DNA of 23,257 nucleotides from assembly GCA_021199405.1 (NCBI GenBank), contig JAJQID010000138.1, positions 1 to 23,257 of the forward strand, read 5' to 3'. Origin of the DNA: Lachnospiraceae bacterium. Its GTDB lineage: Bacteria; Bacillota; Clostridia; Lachnospirales; Lachnospiraceae. A model generated the notes under the pieces. That model ran no database searches. It was not told where the DNA came from and was given only the letters and a program-made list of their open reading frames with translations. The position numbers were made by a program, and so were the translations under genes. How positions within the stretch are numbered: position 1 is the first letter of the stretch; each line of letters begins with the position of its first letter. Positions 7,795 through 16,718 of this stretch are shown one piece after another.

Positions 7795-9633
7795 GTTTTT
7801 GTATACGGCGTAATCTCCGATTGTCGCATATAAAGTATAATAAGTTTCTCCTTCATTGTATGGTTCTGCATGTGTGCTGATATTAACCACAATATACTCC
7901 ACATTATACCGACTGGCTTTTTCACCTACCACATTTAAACTAATAAATTCTGTATTTTCCATCAAAGCAGCCATATCCAAATACTCCGATGGAATATCTA
8001 TCTCGTCACGCATAGTCCCGTAAACATTATTTCCATAAAGCATCTTTATTTTACTGGAATACTGCCTGAAATAAACCATATCTCCATCTGTAGTTATAAT
8101 AAACGGTTCCTCATCTTCAGAGAGCAGTAAATCACACACATCCACCACATCCTGCGGAAGCCCATATATATTTTCAACTACATAGAAATCTTCCAGATAA
8201 TAACCATCATAACCAGAATCAGCGCTATAATACAATAAAAAAGCAACTCCAATCACAGCTAGAATTACCTCTTTCCCATGCAGTCTGCTGCAACAAAAAC
8301 TGATTACAATTGCAATAACAGCAACAACAGGTATGACATTAACCATTCTGTGCCCATAATCATTAAGTACCGGATTGATGAGATATGCATATGTGGGATA
8401 CCATATAAAAGTAAATACCATCGCATATACCGGATAAACAAATTTATATTTCCATTCCCGTTTTTTAAAAAGCAGCAAAAGAAAAAGTAATGACAGCCAA
8501 AACACTCCACTTCCTGTCTGCAGCAGAGTGTTTTGCCGTAAAATAATAAACACTTCTGATATCATTCCATATACCTCCTGCTATAAAGAATGGTAAAACA
8601 ATCCATAGACTACTGCAGGAATACATAACAGAATCGGTATCAAAAAACGACGAACAGATTTCTCCCTGATTCCATCGAATACCGCCCAAATGCCTGTCAA
8701 AAACGGAAGCATTATACAAGACATGGTAGAAGCCAGACAGCCTCCAAGGAGAGTCACTCCCAGCCTTATGTAAATTTGTCCTTCTTTCTTTGCATCCATC
8801 ATTTCCATCAGCAGCAAGATGACAAAAGGGATCAAAAAACAATACAGGATGCTCTTTCCCCAGCGCATATAATAAATTGTTTTTCCCACTCCTTCAATAG
8901 GAAGAGTATGATTAAGCAGATTAAACAGACAATATACGGATAAAAACATTCCTGTCCATCGGTTATCCCTCCTGCACAGCTTGTATCCCATTAAAAATGC
9001 TGTGCCATAAGCCATCGGTACCATAAATAAAGGAACCAGTGTATGGGCGAAGGCTCCCCCATGAATGCCCAACAGCTTGCTCCACATCGCCCAGAACATC
9101 AAAATCGGTGCCACAGCGTCTTTTTTAAATTCCGATATAATCTCCCCCAGATATTCCCCGGTAGCCGGATGATACATCAGCATCTCATCGGTTTCCACTG
9201 CGTCCAGAATAGCCCCCACGTACCGGACGTCATCCCCGTTGAGTGCGTCATGAGAGGAAGCATACCATGTCTGATATAAAATCAGCGCCGCCGCCACCAA
9301 AAGCCAGACATTCCCCCTATCCTTCACAGCCCTCTTCAGCTTTTCCACCTGATGCTCATAATAAGCGCCGCCGCTTTTGAAAATATAAATAAAGGACGCC
9401 ACACTCAGCACCACAATAACCACTGCCATATAAATGACCATCACATGCAGCTTCACCTTCATGAAAATCGCCGGTACCGCCACCACCTGAAAGGCCGCAA
9501 ACAACGTCAGAAGTCCCATGATCGTCGCCATCCAGAGAGAATCCTGATATTCCTCCCATTTGTTGACCCACAGCTGGCCGATCAGATTGCATATAAATAA
9601 AATGAGCACCGCGCTCCCAATGATCTGTACCAT
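7780..9633 (-). pseudogene. DUF6077-like polytopic membrane protein, interrupted by an in-frame amber codon
   Basis: This resembles DUF6077 proteins, polytopic membrane proteins of unknown activity with a GT-C glycosyltransferase look. The first piece has 350 residues (ATG 9633, preceded by GAGGT, to TAG 8581-8583). It has many membrane segments and the motif NGDDVRYVGAILDAV. The second piece (261 residues from ATG 8565) is in the same reading frame, only five codons after the TAG. Reading through the amber gives one 617-residue protein, fitting the family. An AGGAGG lies eight bases before ATG 8565, so the second half could be translated separately; those bases also spell in-frame codons (Gln-Glu-Val). 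The start was set at 9633, four bases after the uppP stop. Hand counts show a G+C drop along the gene: 35 of 60 bases at 9181-9240 against 22 of 60 at 8221-8280. A true pair of genes is the main alternative. Confidence 0.7.
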
Positions 9634-9637
9634 ATTT

Positions 9638-10483
9638 CTACCTCGCAACTGCAAAATAAAGCAGCACAATCACCCCCAGAATAATGCGATAGTAGCCAAA
9701 TACCTTAAAATCATGCTTCCGGATATAGTCCAACAGAAAACGAATCACAATCAGCGAGGTCACAAAGGCAACTGCCATGCCGATCAGCAATACCGCAGCC
9801 TCCAGAGCGGTAAAGCTCAGGCCAAATTTCAGAAGCTTCAGAAGGCTTGCCCCAGCCATCACCGGCACCGCCATAAAGAAGGTAAACTCAGCCGCAGTGG
9901 TTCGGCTGACACCGATCAGCAGTGCGCCCACAATAGTAGCTCCGCTGCGGCTTGTACCCGGGAAAACAGCCGCCAGCAGCTGAAAGCAGCCAATGATCAG
10001 AATAGTCTTAATGTCCATCTCTTCGATAGAGTTGATAACAGGAGTTCTGCCCTTATTCCAGTTTTCAATTACAATAAAAGCCACACCGAAAATGATCAGA
10101 GCCAGAGAAACCACAACGCCATTATAAAAATGCTCATCCACAAAATCGTCCAGAAGAATACCTACCACAGCCGCAGGAATACAGCCGATCAGCACCTTCA
10201 CCCACAGCCGGATAATATCCATATCCAGCGCAATATGTCCCGACGGATGCTCTCTGTCCTGTATTTTTCTGAATGGAAATAAACGATCCCAGAATAAAAC
10301 CACCACAGCCAGAATAGCGCCCAGCTGAATGACCACATCAAACATGCTGAAGAAATCCTCGCTGACATTTTCAAAGCTGATAAATTCCTCCAGCAAAATC
10401 ATATGGCCGGTAGAGCTGATCGGCAGCCACTCGGTAATGCCCTCCACCAGACCAAACAAAATCGCAACTAAGATATCTAACAT
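9638..10483 (-). CDS. uppP: Undecaprenyl-diphosphatase UppP (BacA family)
   Basis: UppP is an integral membrane phosphatase that converts undecaprenyl diphosphate to the monophosphate carrier used for peptidoglycan and other wall polymers; more of it gives bacitracin tolerance. The 281-residue protein shows the family motifs: EGITEWLPISSTGH at 14-27 and PGTSRSG with the key Arg at 179, plus many hydrophobic helices. ATG 10483 was chosen over an upstream in-frame start at 10540 because family members begin MLDIL-like and GAGGAAGAG lies just upstream. The start overlaps the deacetylase stop by 7 bp, implying coupled translation. The DUF6077 gene follows four bases after its stop. Confidence 0.96.
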   Translation of the reverse strand: MLDILVAILFGLVEGITEWLPISSTGHMILLEEFISFENVSEDFFSMFDVVIQLGAILAVVVLFWDRLFPFRKIQDREHPSGHIALDMDIIRLWVKVLIGCIPAAVVGILLDDFVDEHFYNGVVVSLALIIFGVAFIVIENWNKGRTPVINSIEEMDIKTILIIGCFQLLAAVFPGTSRSGATIVGALLIGVSRTTAAEFTFFMAVPVMAGASLLKLLKFGLSFTALEAAVLLIGMAVAFVTSLIVIRFLLDYIRKHDFKVFGYYRIILGVIVLLYFAVAR

Positions 10484-11274
10484 AAACTCTTCCTCTCTCC
10501 TCCTGCCACTTTTACAATCTCTCCTTCCACGGAAAGCCACATATCCATAACAGTCGGATTATATACAAAACTTTCATCCGCTGCGAACTGCAGGAGCTTC
10601 GAAGCCTCCATATAATCATGAATTTCTATATTCGTGGCATACCAGATATCCGGCTGCCCGCCCATCATTTTACAGAACTCCTCCATCAGATCCCAGTTAT
10701 TATGATTATCAAATTCATAGGAGTGTCCCCACACATACATGCACTTTAAATACTGGATCTTCTTAAAATTCAGGAAGCGCTCTCCCAGCTCCAGCAGATT
10801 GCGGTTATGGTGACAGGTAGCCTTCCAGTTCATCCACTCCTCGGGAAGCTCAAAGTTTCCGGTCTCCTCCACAGTACGCCCGTAGACGATACCGCAGTCC
10901 GAAAAAATACGTTTGACCTGATCGTTTACAGAACCGTTAGGGTAAGCGTGTCCCCTTACCGGGTAACCGGTAAGAGCCTCCAGCCCTTTTCTGTCCTCTA
11001 CAATTTCTCTGTAAATTTCAACCGAGGGGCAGCGGGCAATGGTAGGATGAGTGTAGGTATGAGTTGCAATCTCATGGCCCTGATAAAGCTCTCTGACCTC
11101 CTCCTTCGGAACACGCTCCGGCTGATCCATCAGACCGACATTCAGATTAAAGGTTCCTCTGATTCCGTATTTGTTAAAAATACTGATCAGCTTTCTGTCG
11201 GCAAGCCTGCCGTCATCATAGCTCATGGTTAGTGTTTTGGCTTTTCCCTCCGGGAAGCAGATGTAGATTTTCAT
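10477..11274 (-). CDS. Polysaccharide deacetylase (NodB/CE4-like), no signal peptide
   Basis: CE4 enzymes remove N- or O-acetyl groups from sugars with a divalent metal. The 265-residue protein carries TMSYDDG (D20, D21), the HxxxH metal motif in THTYTHP (H72, H76) and a later AYPNG segment in the place of the usual RxPYG. It has no signal peptide or membrane anchor, so it probably acts in the cytoplasm on a small or precursor sugar rather than on the mature wall. The exact substrate cannot be read from the sequence. The start ATG at 11272-11274 has AAAGGA rather far upstream. The end overlaps uppP by 7 bp and the DUF815 ATPase ends 59 bp upstream. Confidence 0.88.
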   Translation of the reverse strand: MKIYICFPEGKAKTLTMSYDDGRLADRKLISIFNKYGIRGTFNLNVGLMDQPERVPKEEVRELYQGHEIATHTYTHPTIARCPSVEIYREIVEDRKGLEALTGYPVRGHAYPNGSVNDQVKRIFSDCGIVYGRTVEETGNFELPEEWMNWKATCHHNRNLLELGERFLNFKKIQYLKCMYVWGHSYEFDNHNNWDLMEEFCKMMGGQPDIWYATNIEIHDYMEASKLLQFAADESFVYNPTVMDMWLSVEGEIVKVAGGERKSLC

Positions 11275-11333
11275 AGTTGCGGTTATCCTTTCAGTTTATT
11301 GATATTTACAGAGTTACTATTCACAGTCGAGAA

Positions 11334-12644
11334 TCATTCGCAGATACTTTGCACGTAATTGACAAACTGCTGCGCCGTTCGTCCGGAAATTCCTCCGTGG
11401 GAAAGCTCCCACTTATTGGCCTCCACCAGCAGCTCCTCATCCGACATCGCCACCTGTGAGCGGTGCGCCAGCCCCAGCACAATCTCCTTAAACTCCTTCG
11501 GTGTGGGCTTGGAATAGTTGATGGTGACGCCAAAGCGGTGCACCAGAGAAAGCTTTTCCTCCATGGTATCGGACCGATGCAGTCCGCCGCCGGTTTCCAT
11601 GTCATCCCGGTCGGACCAGACCTCCTTGATCAGATGGCGCCTGTTGGAGGTAGCATAGATCAGGATATTGTCCGGCTTCGTCTCCACACCGCCCTCAATC
11701 ACCGCCTTCAGGAACTTATATTCCACTTCAAACTCTTCAAAGGAGAGGTCATCCATATATATAATAAATTTGTAATTGCGGTTTTTGATCCGGGCGATAA
11801 CACCGGAAAGATCTTTAAACTGGTGCTTGTATATTTCAATCATCCGCAGACCGTCCGGATAAAACTGATTGACAATGGCCTTGATGCTGGTGGATTTGCC
11901 GGTACCGCTGTCGCCATAAAGCAGCACATTGTTGCACTTTCTGCCCTCCACAAAGGCCCGGGTGTTGTCCACCAGCTTCTTTTTCTGAAGCTCATAGCCG
12001 ATCAGGTCGTCCAGCATCACCTTGTCCATATTATTGATAGGCAGGAAAGTGACATCTCCGTCATGATCTCCGGACTGGATGCGGAAAGCTTTATTCAGGC
12101 CGAACATTCCCACACCGTAGGCTTTATAAAAGCCGGTAACGCAGTCAAAAAACTCCTGCTCATCCTTCGCTCCGGCAAGCTCCCCGCTCAGTGCCTGCAC
12201 CTTTTCACTGACGTTTTTATTATACATCAGTTCCTTTTTGCTGATGGCCTGATAATGGGTGATTCGGGAAAAACAGTCAATATGCAGCTTCTCTTCCATC
12301 GCGCCAAAGTCATAATCAAAGAGCTCCTTAAAGGCCCGAAAGTCCCCTTTCGCAAAATAATTCACACTGCCCACGCTGGCGCCCACCTTCTCACAGGTGA
12401 TGCTGAAGGGATTCTCACTGGTGATCAGCAGAAAGGTCAGATAATTCTGCCACAGATTACCGTCAAAGCCATAGTCGGTAGCCACCTCCAGGATACGCTT
12501 AATCTGGCGGTGAATCCGGGTCACAAGCTCATCCTCCGGCACGGATCCCTTCTCAAAATCAGCAAAAATACCGCTCATTTCCATCAGAATGGAATCCTGC
12601 GGCATATCCCCATATATTAACAGTTTTGGAACAATATGATTCAT
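11334..12644 (-). CDS. DUF815-family AAA ATPase
   Basis: This is an ATP-binding protein of the DUF815 family, whose cellular job is not established. Numbered from ATG 12644 (436 residues), it has a helical N-terminal half without a known motif. A Walker A GDSGTGKS follows at 244-251 and a Walker B FIIYMDDLS with acidic residues at 298-299. A sensor-like YATSNRRHL and a C-terminal lid with SGRTAQQFVNYV complete it. The start is uncertain: a GTG at 12701 gives 19 more residues, and AAGGAAAGGA lies about 11 bases before ATG 12644. It leads a run with the deacetylase, uppP and DUF6077 genes. It is divergent from the plus-strand 130-residue gene. Confidence 0.87.
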   Translation of the reverse strand: MNHIVPKLLIYGDMPQDSILMEMSGIFADFEKGSVPEDELVTRIHRQIKRILEVATDYGFDGNLWQNYLTFLLITSENPFSITCEKVGASVGSVNYFAKGDFRAFKELFDYDFGAMEEKLHIDCFSRITHYQAISKKELMYNKNVSEKVQALSGELAGAKDEQEFFDCVTGFYKAYGVGMFGLNKAFRIQSGDHDGDVTFLPINNMDKVMLDDLIGYELQKKKLVDNTRAFVEGRKCNNVLLYGDSGTGKSTSIKAIVNQFYPDGLRMIEIYKHQFKDLSGVIARIKNRNYKFIIYMDDLSFEEFEVEYKFLKAVIEGGVETKPDNILIYATSNRRHLIKEVWSDRDDMETGGGLHRSDTMEEKLSLVHRFGVTINYSKPTPKEFKEIVLGLAHRSQVAMSDEELLVEANKWELSHGGISGRTAQQFVNYVQSICE

Positions 12645-12858
12645 GTAAGCTATTGTCCTTTCCTTATTTCTACGAACAGCTTTTCGCCGCTCTCCGCACA
12701 CATGTATTTTTTCCAGTACACTCCTTGCTTTTTTTCACAAAAGGAGTAGGCTGAGATTCAGAAAAAAAAGCTGTTCCACGCAGAACATTCCCCGCGAATG
12801 CGCACCATCACATATACCTGATAAAGCTGCAAACAGCAATCATCAGAGAGGAGTCCAT
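12645..12858. other. Divergent intergenic region with nested inverted repeats
   Basis: This 214-bp gap separates the DUF815 gene (minus) from the 130-residue gene (plus), so it should hold two promoters, yet I could not pick a convincing -35/-10 pair for either. An 11-bp inverted repeat (GAACAGCTTTT at 12674-12684, its complement at 12766-12776) encloses a smaller one (CTCCTT at 12721-12726, AAGGAG at 12741-12746). Both could fold in the leader of the DUF815 transcript. This may be coincidental in A/T-rich sequence. Confidence 0.4.
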
Positions 12859-13251
12859 ATGGCAAACATCATTTTACAGACAGGAAAAATGAAGGCTTAC
12901 GAGCTGACCATGGAACTTGGACGATATATCGGCCAAAATGAGCAATTCATGAATGAACTGTGGGATGGCCTGATGGATTATCCTCCGGTGTATGAGGAAT
13001 ATGTCTACTATCTGGAGCATCAGGACATTCTGGGGGAATACGAGTTTTGCGGTGTCACCCTTCTGGACGTCTTTGTCTCTCAGATGAAGTATTTTAATCT
13101 CCGGCATGACACCGGCAAAAATACCGCTGACTGCAATAAGGTAGAAATGATCATTTCCGCCTTTTATGTATTCATACAGGTCCATAAAGACCCCGGGACC
13201 TGGCTCCCCAGGGTGAACGCAGGCCGGGGGATGGATTTTTATGGTCAGTAG
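12859..13251 (+). CDS. Hypothetical 130-residue protein, only plus-strand gene
   Basis: I do not recognise a family. The 130-residue product has no signal peptide and no membrane segment. It is rich in Tyr, Met and acidic residues in the middle (a DYPPVYEEYVYYLEHQ stretch) and ends in a Gly/Arg-rich tail, GRGMDFYGQ. It looks like a small soluble, mostly helical protein. The ATG at 12859 follows a strong GAGAGGAG site five bases away, which supports real translation. It is divergent from the DUF815 ATPase and its last 7 bp overlap tail-to-tail with the deaminase gene on the other strand. Confidence 0.75.
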   Translation: MANIILQTGKMKAYELTMELGRYIGQNEQFMNELWDGLMDYPPVYEEYVYYLEHQDILGEYEFCGVTLLDVFVSQMKYFNLRHDTGKNTADCNKVEMIISAFYVFIQVHKDPGTWLPRVNAGRGMDFYGQ

Positions 13252-13730
13252 CCAAACACACCTTCCACAGACTCATCATTGTCAATCCACTCCTGCACTT
13301 TAATGGTACGGTATTCGTCTTTCGTATCCCGGATATACACTGTCTCAATTCCGGCGTTGATCACCATTCTCTTGCACATGGAGCAGCAGCAGGAATTCAC
13401 CACATATTCCTGAGTATCCGCCTCCAGCCCCACCAGATAAAGACTGGAACCGATCATCTGATCCCGGCTGGCGGAGATAATCGCGTTGGCCTCCGCATGG
13501 ACGCTGCGGCAGAGCTCGTAGCGCTCCCCTCTGGGTATATTTTTCTGTGTGCGGATGCATACGCCCAGGTCACTGCAGTTGGCCCGGCCCCTGGGAGCAC
13601 CCACATATCCGGTGGAAATCACCTCGTCATCCTTCACAATGACGGCTCCATACCATCTGCGAAGGCAGGTACAACGCTGAGAGACCGCCTCCGCCAGATC
13701 CAGATAATAATTGATTTTGTCCCGTCTCAT
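13245..13730 (-). CDS. dCMP deaminase / ComE-type zinc deaminase
   Basis: This is a cytidine/deoxycytidylate-deaminase-fold enzyme, probably making dUMP from dCMP for thymidylate synthesis. The 161-residue protein has the zinc and catalytic motif HAEANAI (H78, E80) and the second zinc motif CSMCKR (C116, C119). The long insert with Cys 52 and Cys 58 before HAE is typical of dCMP deaminases rather than free cytidine deaminases. The ATG at 13730 follows GGAGGAG by seven bases. It ends inside the convergent plus-strand gene (7-bp overlap), with no terminator seen between the two. Confidence 0.9.
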   Translation of the reverse strand: MRRDKINYYLDLAEAVSQRCTCLRRWYGAVIVKDDEVISTGYVGAPRGRANCSDLGVCIRTQKNIPRGERYELCRSVHAEANAIISASRDQMIGSSLYLVGLEADTQEYVVNSCCCSMCKRMVINAGIETVYIRDTKDEYRTIKVQEWIDNDESVEGVFGY

Positions 13731-13815
13731 CCTGTTTCTCCTCCGGCCTCACAGGCGGAAAATTTTCATTACTGTCGATTGTCCGAATATATCCCGCCCC
13801 GCCGCCTGACCGTCT

Positions 13816-14067
13816 TTAGCCCTTCAGCCCCCTGGACTGACGATCCATATCCTCCACCACAATGTCATAGATTTCTCCCAAAGTGGCACAGTATTTCAGC
13901 ACATCCCAGGGCTCGTTGGTGTGAAAATGAATCTTGATCAGCTCCTCATCGCCCACTGCCAGCAGGCAGTCTCCCCTGAAATGCTCCGTAATATAATCGT
14001 TGATCACGTCCTCGTCCAGATCCGTGCCCTCGATCAGCAGCTGTGTGTCATATTTAAATTCCAGCAT
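13816..14067 (-). CDS. Stand-alone FakA C-terminal-like domain (DAK-related)
   Basis: The 83-residue protein resembles the C-terminal domain of fatty-acid kinase FakA (YloV). Shared features are an EFKYDTQLLIEG strand, GDCLLAVGDEELIKIHFHTNEPWDVLKYC (the GD..V.VGDD.L.KVHVHTN pattern) and a final GEIYDIVVEDMDRQ. Full FakA is about 550 residues with an N-terminal ATP-binding DAK domain, and none of that is present. It lies between the broken aldo/keto reductase and the deaminase, with GGGAGGAAGACAA before ATG 14067. It may bind a lipid-carrying FakB-like partner or act as a regulatory domain; this is inference. Confidence 0.75.
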   Translation of the reverse strand: MLEFKYDTQLLIEGTDLDEDVINDYITEHFRGDCLLAVGDEELIKIHFHTNEPWDVLKYCATLGEIYDIVVEDMDRQSRGLKG

Positions 14068-14123
14068 TTGTCTTCCTCCCGAAATTTTCTGTTTCTTTCC
14101 ATTACAGACTGTTTATATTTTCC

Positions 14124-15115
14124 TCACTGCGCTGTCACCTCATCAATAGCCTTCAGCTCCTCCTCCGTAAAACCCGCCCCCTCCATGGCCTTCAGATTAT
14201 CCAGAATCTGCTCCGGCCGGGACGCGCCCACCAGCACGCTGGTCACCTGCCCGTCTCTGAGAATCCATTTCAACGCCATGTGCGAAAGCTTTTCTCCGCG
14301 CTGCACAGCGATCTCATTGAGTGAGCGAATCTGTGAAAGCTTCTCCTGAGTCAGGCTTGTCTCCTTTAAAAATCTGCCGTCGGTTCTCACCCGGCTGTCC
14401 TCCGGAATTCCGTTCAGATAACGGTCCGTCAGCATCCCCTGCGCCAGCGGACTGAAGCAGATAATGCCCTTTTTCTCCCGCACTGCCGTCTCTTTCAGAC
14501 CGTTCTTTTCTATGTGCGATTAAAAATATTATAGGAATTCTGATTGATGATCAGAGGACAGTTCAGCTCCTCCATAATGCGGCAGGCCTTTTCCAGAGTC
14601 GGGCCATCATAATTGGACACTCCGGCATAGAGTGCTTTTCCGCTTCTGACCGCCTGAGCCAGCGCTCCCATGGTCTCCTCCAGAGGCGTCTGGGGGTCCA
14701 TGCGATGATGGTAAAAAATGTCCACATATTCCAGTCCCAGTCTCTGCAGGCTCTGATCCAGACTGGCCAGCAAATATTTCCTGCTGCCCCAGTCTCCGTA
14801 AGGACCATCCCACATACCATAGCCCGCCTTGGTGCTGACCAGAATCTCATCCCGGTAACCGGAAAGCTCCTCCTTCAGAATCTTTCCGAAATTGCGCTCT
14901 GCGCTGCCCGGCTCCGGACCGTAATTATTGGCCAGGTCAAAATGAGTGATCCCGTGGTCAAAGGCCGTAAAGACCATATTTTTCATATTTTCATAATTGC
15001 CGGTGTCACCGAAATTGTGCCACAGCCCCAGAGAAACCTCCGGAAGCTTCAGTCCGCTGTATCCACAGCGGTTGTATACCATTTTGCCATATCGCTCTGA
15101 ATTTGCAGTATACAT
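14124..15115 (-). pseudogene. Aldo/keto reductase (YghZ/MgrA-like), frameshifted
   Basis: This is an NADPH-dependent aldo/keto reductase of the YghZ/MgrA type. It is split into 201 residues (ATG 15115, with GGGAGGAAGAATA upstream, to TAG 14510) and a C-terminal part ending at 14124 in the -1 frame. Restoring one base near 14510-14515 joins them as IFNRT-IEKNGLKETAV and gives 330 residues, the normal length. The catalytic tetrad is in the first piece: D60, Y65, K96 and H137. The second piece keeps SPLAQGMLTDRYL and the cofactor motif SVLVGASRPEQI. No homopolymer lies at the break. Without the C-terminal cofactor site the first piece should be inactive, unless the shift is a sequencing error. 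Confidence 0.88.
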
Positions 15116-15144
15116 TATTCTTCCTCCCTTATCTCAGCCGCCCT

Positions 15145-16569
15145 CTACTCCTCTTTTACATCCTCTATGGTCAGCGTCATCAGTTCCTCATCGGAAATAT
15201 CCTTCTTGCCTGAAAGACGGTTAGCCTGTCTGACAATGGCCTTTTCAAAGAAATTGCGGGCTTCCCGGCCATTGGCAAAATTCCGATCTCTTTTTTCATA
15301 GCATTTTGTAAAATAATCCAGCAGATACTGACTGCATTCCTCACTGCATCTGTATCCGGACCGGCTGCAGGTCCCCTTAAAAATCGCCACCAGCTCCTCC
15401 GGTACATAATCGGAGAAATAAATGAATTTATTAAAACGGGAATGCAGACCCGGATTGGAATCCAGAAATTCCTCCATCAGGTCGGGATATCCCGCTACGA
15501 TGACGATCAGATCATCCCTGTGATCTTCCATGCCCTTTAAAAGGGTATCTACCGCCTCCTGCCCGAAGTCCGTGGGACCCTTATTGACCGTCAGGGAATA
15601 GGCCTCGTCAATAAACAGAATGCCGCCCATGGCCCGGTCCAGAAGCTCCTGCACCTTGATGGCAGTCTGCCCCACATAACCGCCCACCATGCCGGAGCGG
15701 TCCACCTCCACCAGATGACCCTTGCTCAAAACTCCCATGCGCTGGTATATTTTGGACAGCAGACGGGCCACCGTGGTCTTGCCGGTGCCCGGATTGCCTG
15801 AAAACACCAGGTGCAGCGACATGGGCATAACCGTCAGGTTTCTCTCCTGCCGGATTTTCCTGATCTGCAAAAGATTGACCAGAGAGCTGACATCCTTTTT
15901 TACCTCAGTCAGTCCCACCAGAGAATCCAGCTCCTCCATCAGCTCTTCCAGGGTCTGTTCCTTTTCTTCCTTTTCATCAGGCTTTTTCGCGGCATTGGTG
16001 CCTGAGGCCTTCCTGTCCGCGCTGGACTTTGCCGCTCCGCCCACAGCTCCCGGACTTTGAATCTGCTCCGTAATATATTTGCGCAGCATGGCCAGATATC
16101 TGGTCATACTGGCGGTTTCCTGCTCTCCAACCCGATCGTCGCAGGCCAGGAACTCCTTGCCCACTCTGTCATACAGCCCATACAGAGACTCGCACATCAG
16201 CGTATCGTTTCTGCCGGTCTGCTGATAAATCTGATTGTCTGCACGCACAAAGGTCCTCATACCGTTGGGAACGGTACTCTCATAGACCGATCCGCCGATC
16301 TGATACTTTCTGACCAGGCCGGGCATGTCTGTCGGCGCCACAACCCTCTCAAAATATTCCTTAATAAACTGTGTCTCCTGCAGCGTAGCTTCCTTATCCA
16401 CTGAGGAAAGATACATGGCATACTTCATCATCTCAATGCGCACGTAATCTCTGGTGGCAAGAGAGGTACCCGGACAGATGCACTTAATGCCCATGGAATT
16501 TTTGTCCAGGGCATCGCACATCTGGTAGACGCTGTTCATCGCTTTTTTCAGGGCGTTATTCACACTCAA
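15145..16569 (-). CDS. CbxX/CfxQ (SpoVK-like) AAA+ ATPase
   Basis: This is a cytoplasmic AAA+ remodelling ATPase of the CbxX/CfxQ group, which includes Rubisco activase CbbX, SpoVK and type VII secretion EccA. The 474-residue protein has a roughly 170-residue N-terminal region I cannot assign and an Ala/Lys/Glu-rich linker (about 175-210). The AAA core has Walker A GNPGTGKT (258-265), a pore-loop-like GGYVGQT, Walker B ILFIDEAYSL (D321, E322), IVIVAGYPD and an arginine-finger LHSRF. No Rubisco or ESX gene is nearby, so the client is unknown. Translation appears to start at TTG (16567-16569), seven bases after GAGGA; an in-frame TGA a few codons upstream rules out a longer protein. It has its own promoter. 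Confidence 0.9.
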   Translation of the reverse strand: MSVNNALKKAMNSVYQMCDALDKNSMGIKCICPGTSLATRDYVRIEMMKYAMYLSSVDKEATLQETQFIKEYFERVVAPTDMPGLVRKYQIGGSVYESTVPNGMRTFVRADNQIYQQTGRNDTLMCESLYGLYDRVGKEFLACDDRVGEQETASMTRYLAMLRKYITEQIQSPGAVGGAAKSSADRKASGTNAAKKPDEKEEKEQTLEELMEELDSLVGLTEVKKDVSSLVNLLQIRKIRQERNLTVMPMSLHLVFSGNPGTGKTTVARLLSKIYQRMGVLSKGHLVEVDRSGMVGGYVGQTAIKVQELLDRAMGGILFIDEAYSLTVNKGPTDFGQEAVDTLLKGMEDHRDDLIVIVAGYPDLMEEFLDSNPGLHSRFNKFIYFSDYVPEELVAIFKGTCSRSGYRCSEECSQYLLDYFTKCYEKRDRNFANGREARNFFEKAIVRQANRLSGKKDISDEELMTLTIEDVKEE

Positions 16570-16679
16570 TTCTGGTTCCTCTTTTCATCTGTGTACGGCC
16601 GGCGTTTTCAAAACCGGGACAGCTTTAAAGTCCTTCATCTCTGAATTGTTTTTGCTTCTTCCTCCTGCCTTACATCATC

Positions 16680-16700
16680 CTGGGCAAAAGTCCCGCCCAG
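16680..16700 (-). repeat. Hairpin near the 5' end of the AAA+ gene leader
   Basis: CTGGGC and GCCCAG arms of six bases around a 9-base loop lie about ten bases after the predicted transcription start, in the 140-nt leader of the CbxX-type gene. No T-run follows, so it is not a terminator; it may stabilise the 5' end. Confidence 0.4.
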
Positions 16701-16718
16701 ACACACAACACTGCATAT

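Noticed and set aside
11463..12620. 385-codon plus-strand open frame opposite the DUF815 ATPase
   Set aside because: It is an antisense shadow; the minus frame has Walker A and B motifs.
13187..13225. CCTGG/CCAGG hairpin near the convergent gene ends as a possible terminator
   Set aside because: The stem is short, lies inside the plus-strand coding sequence and has no T-run after it.
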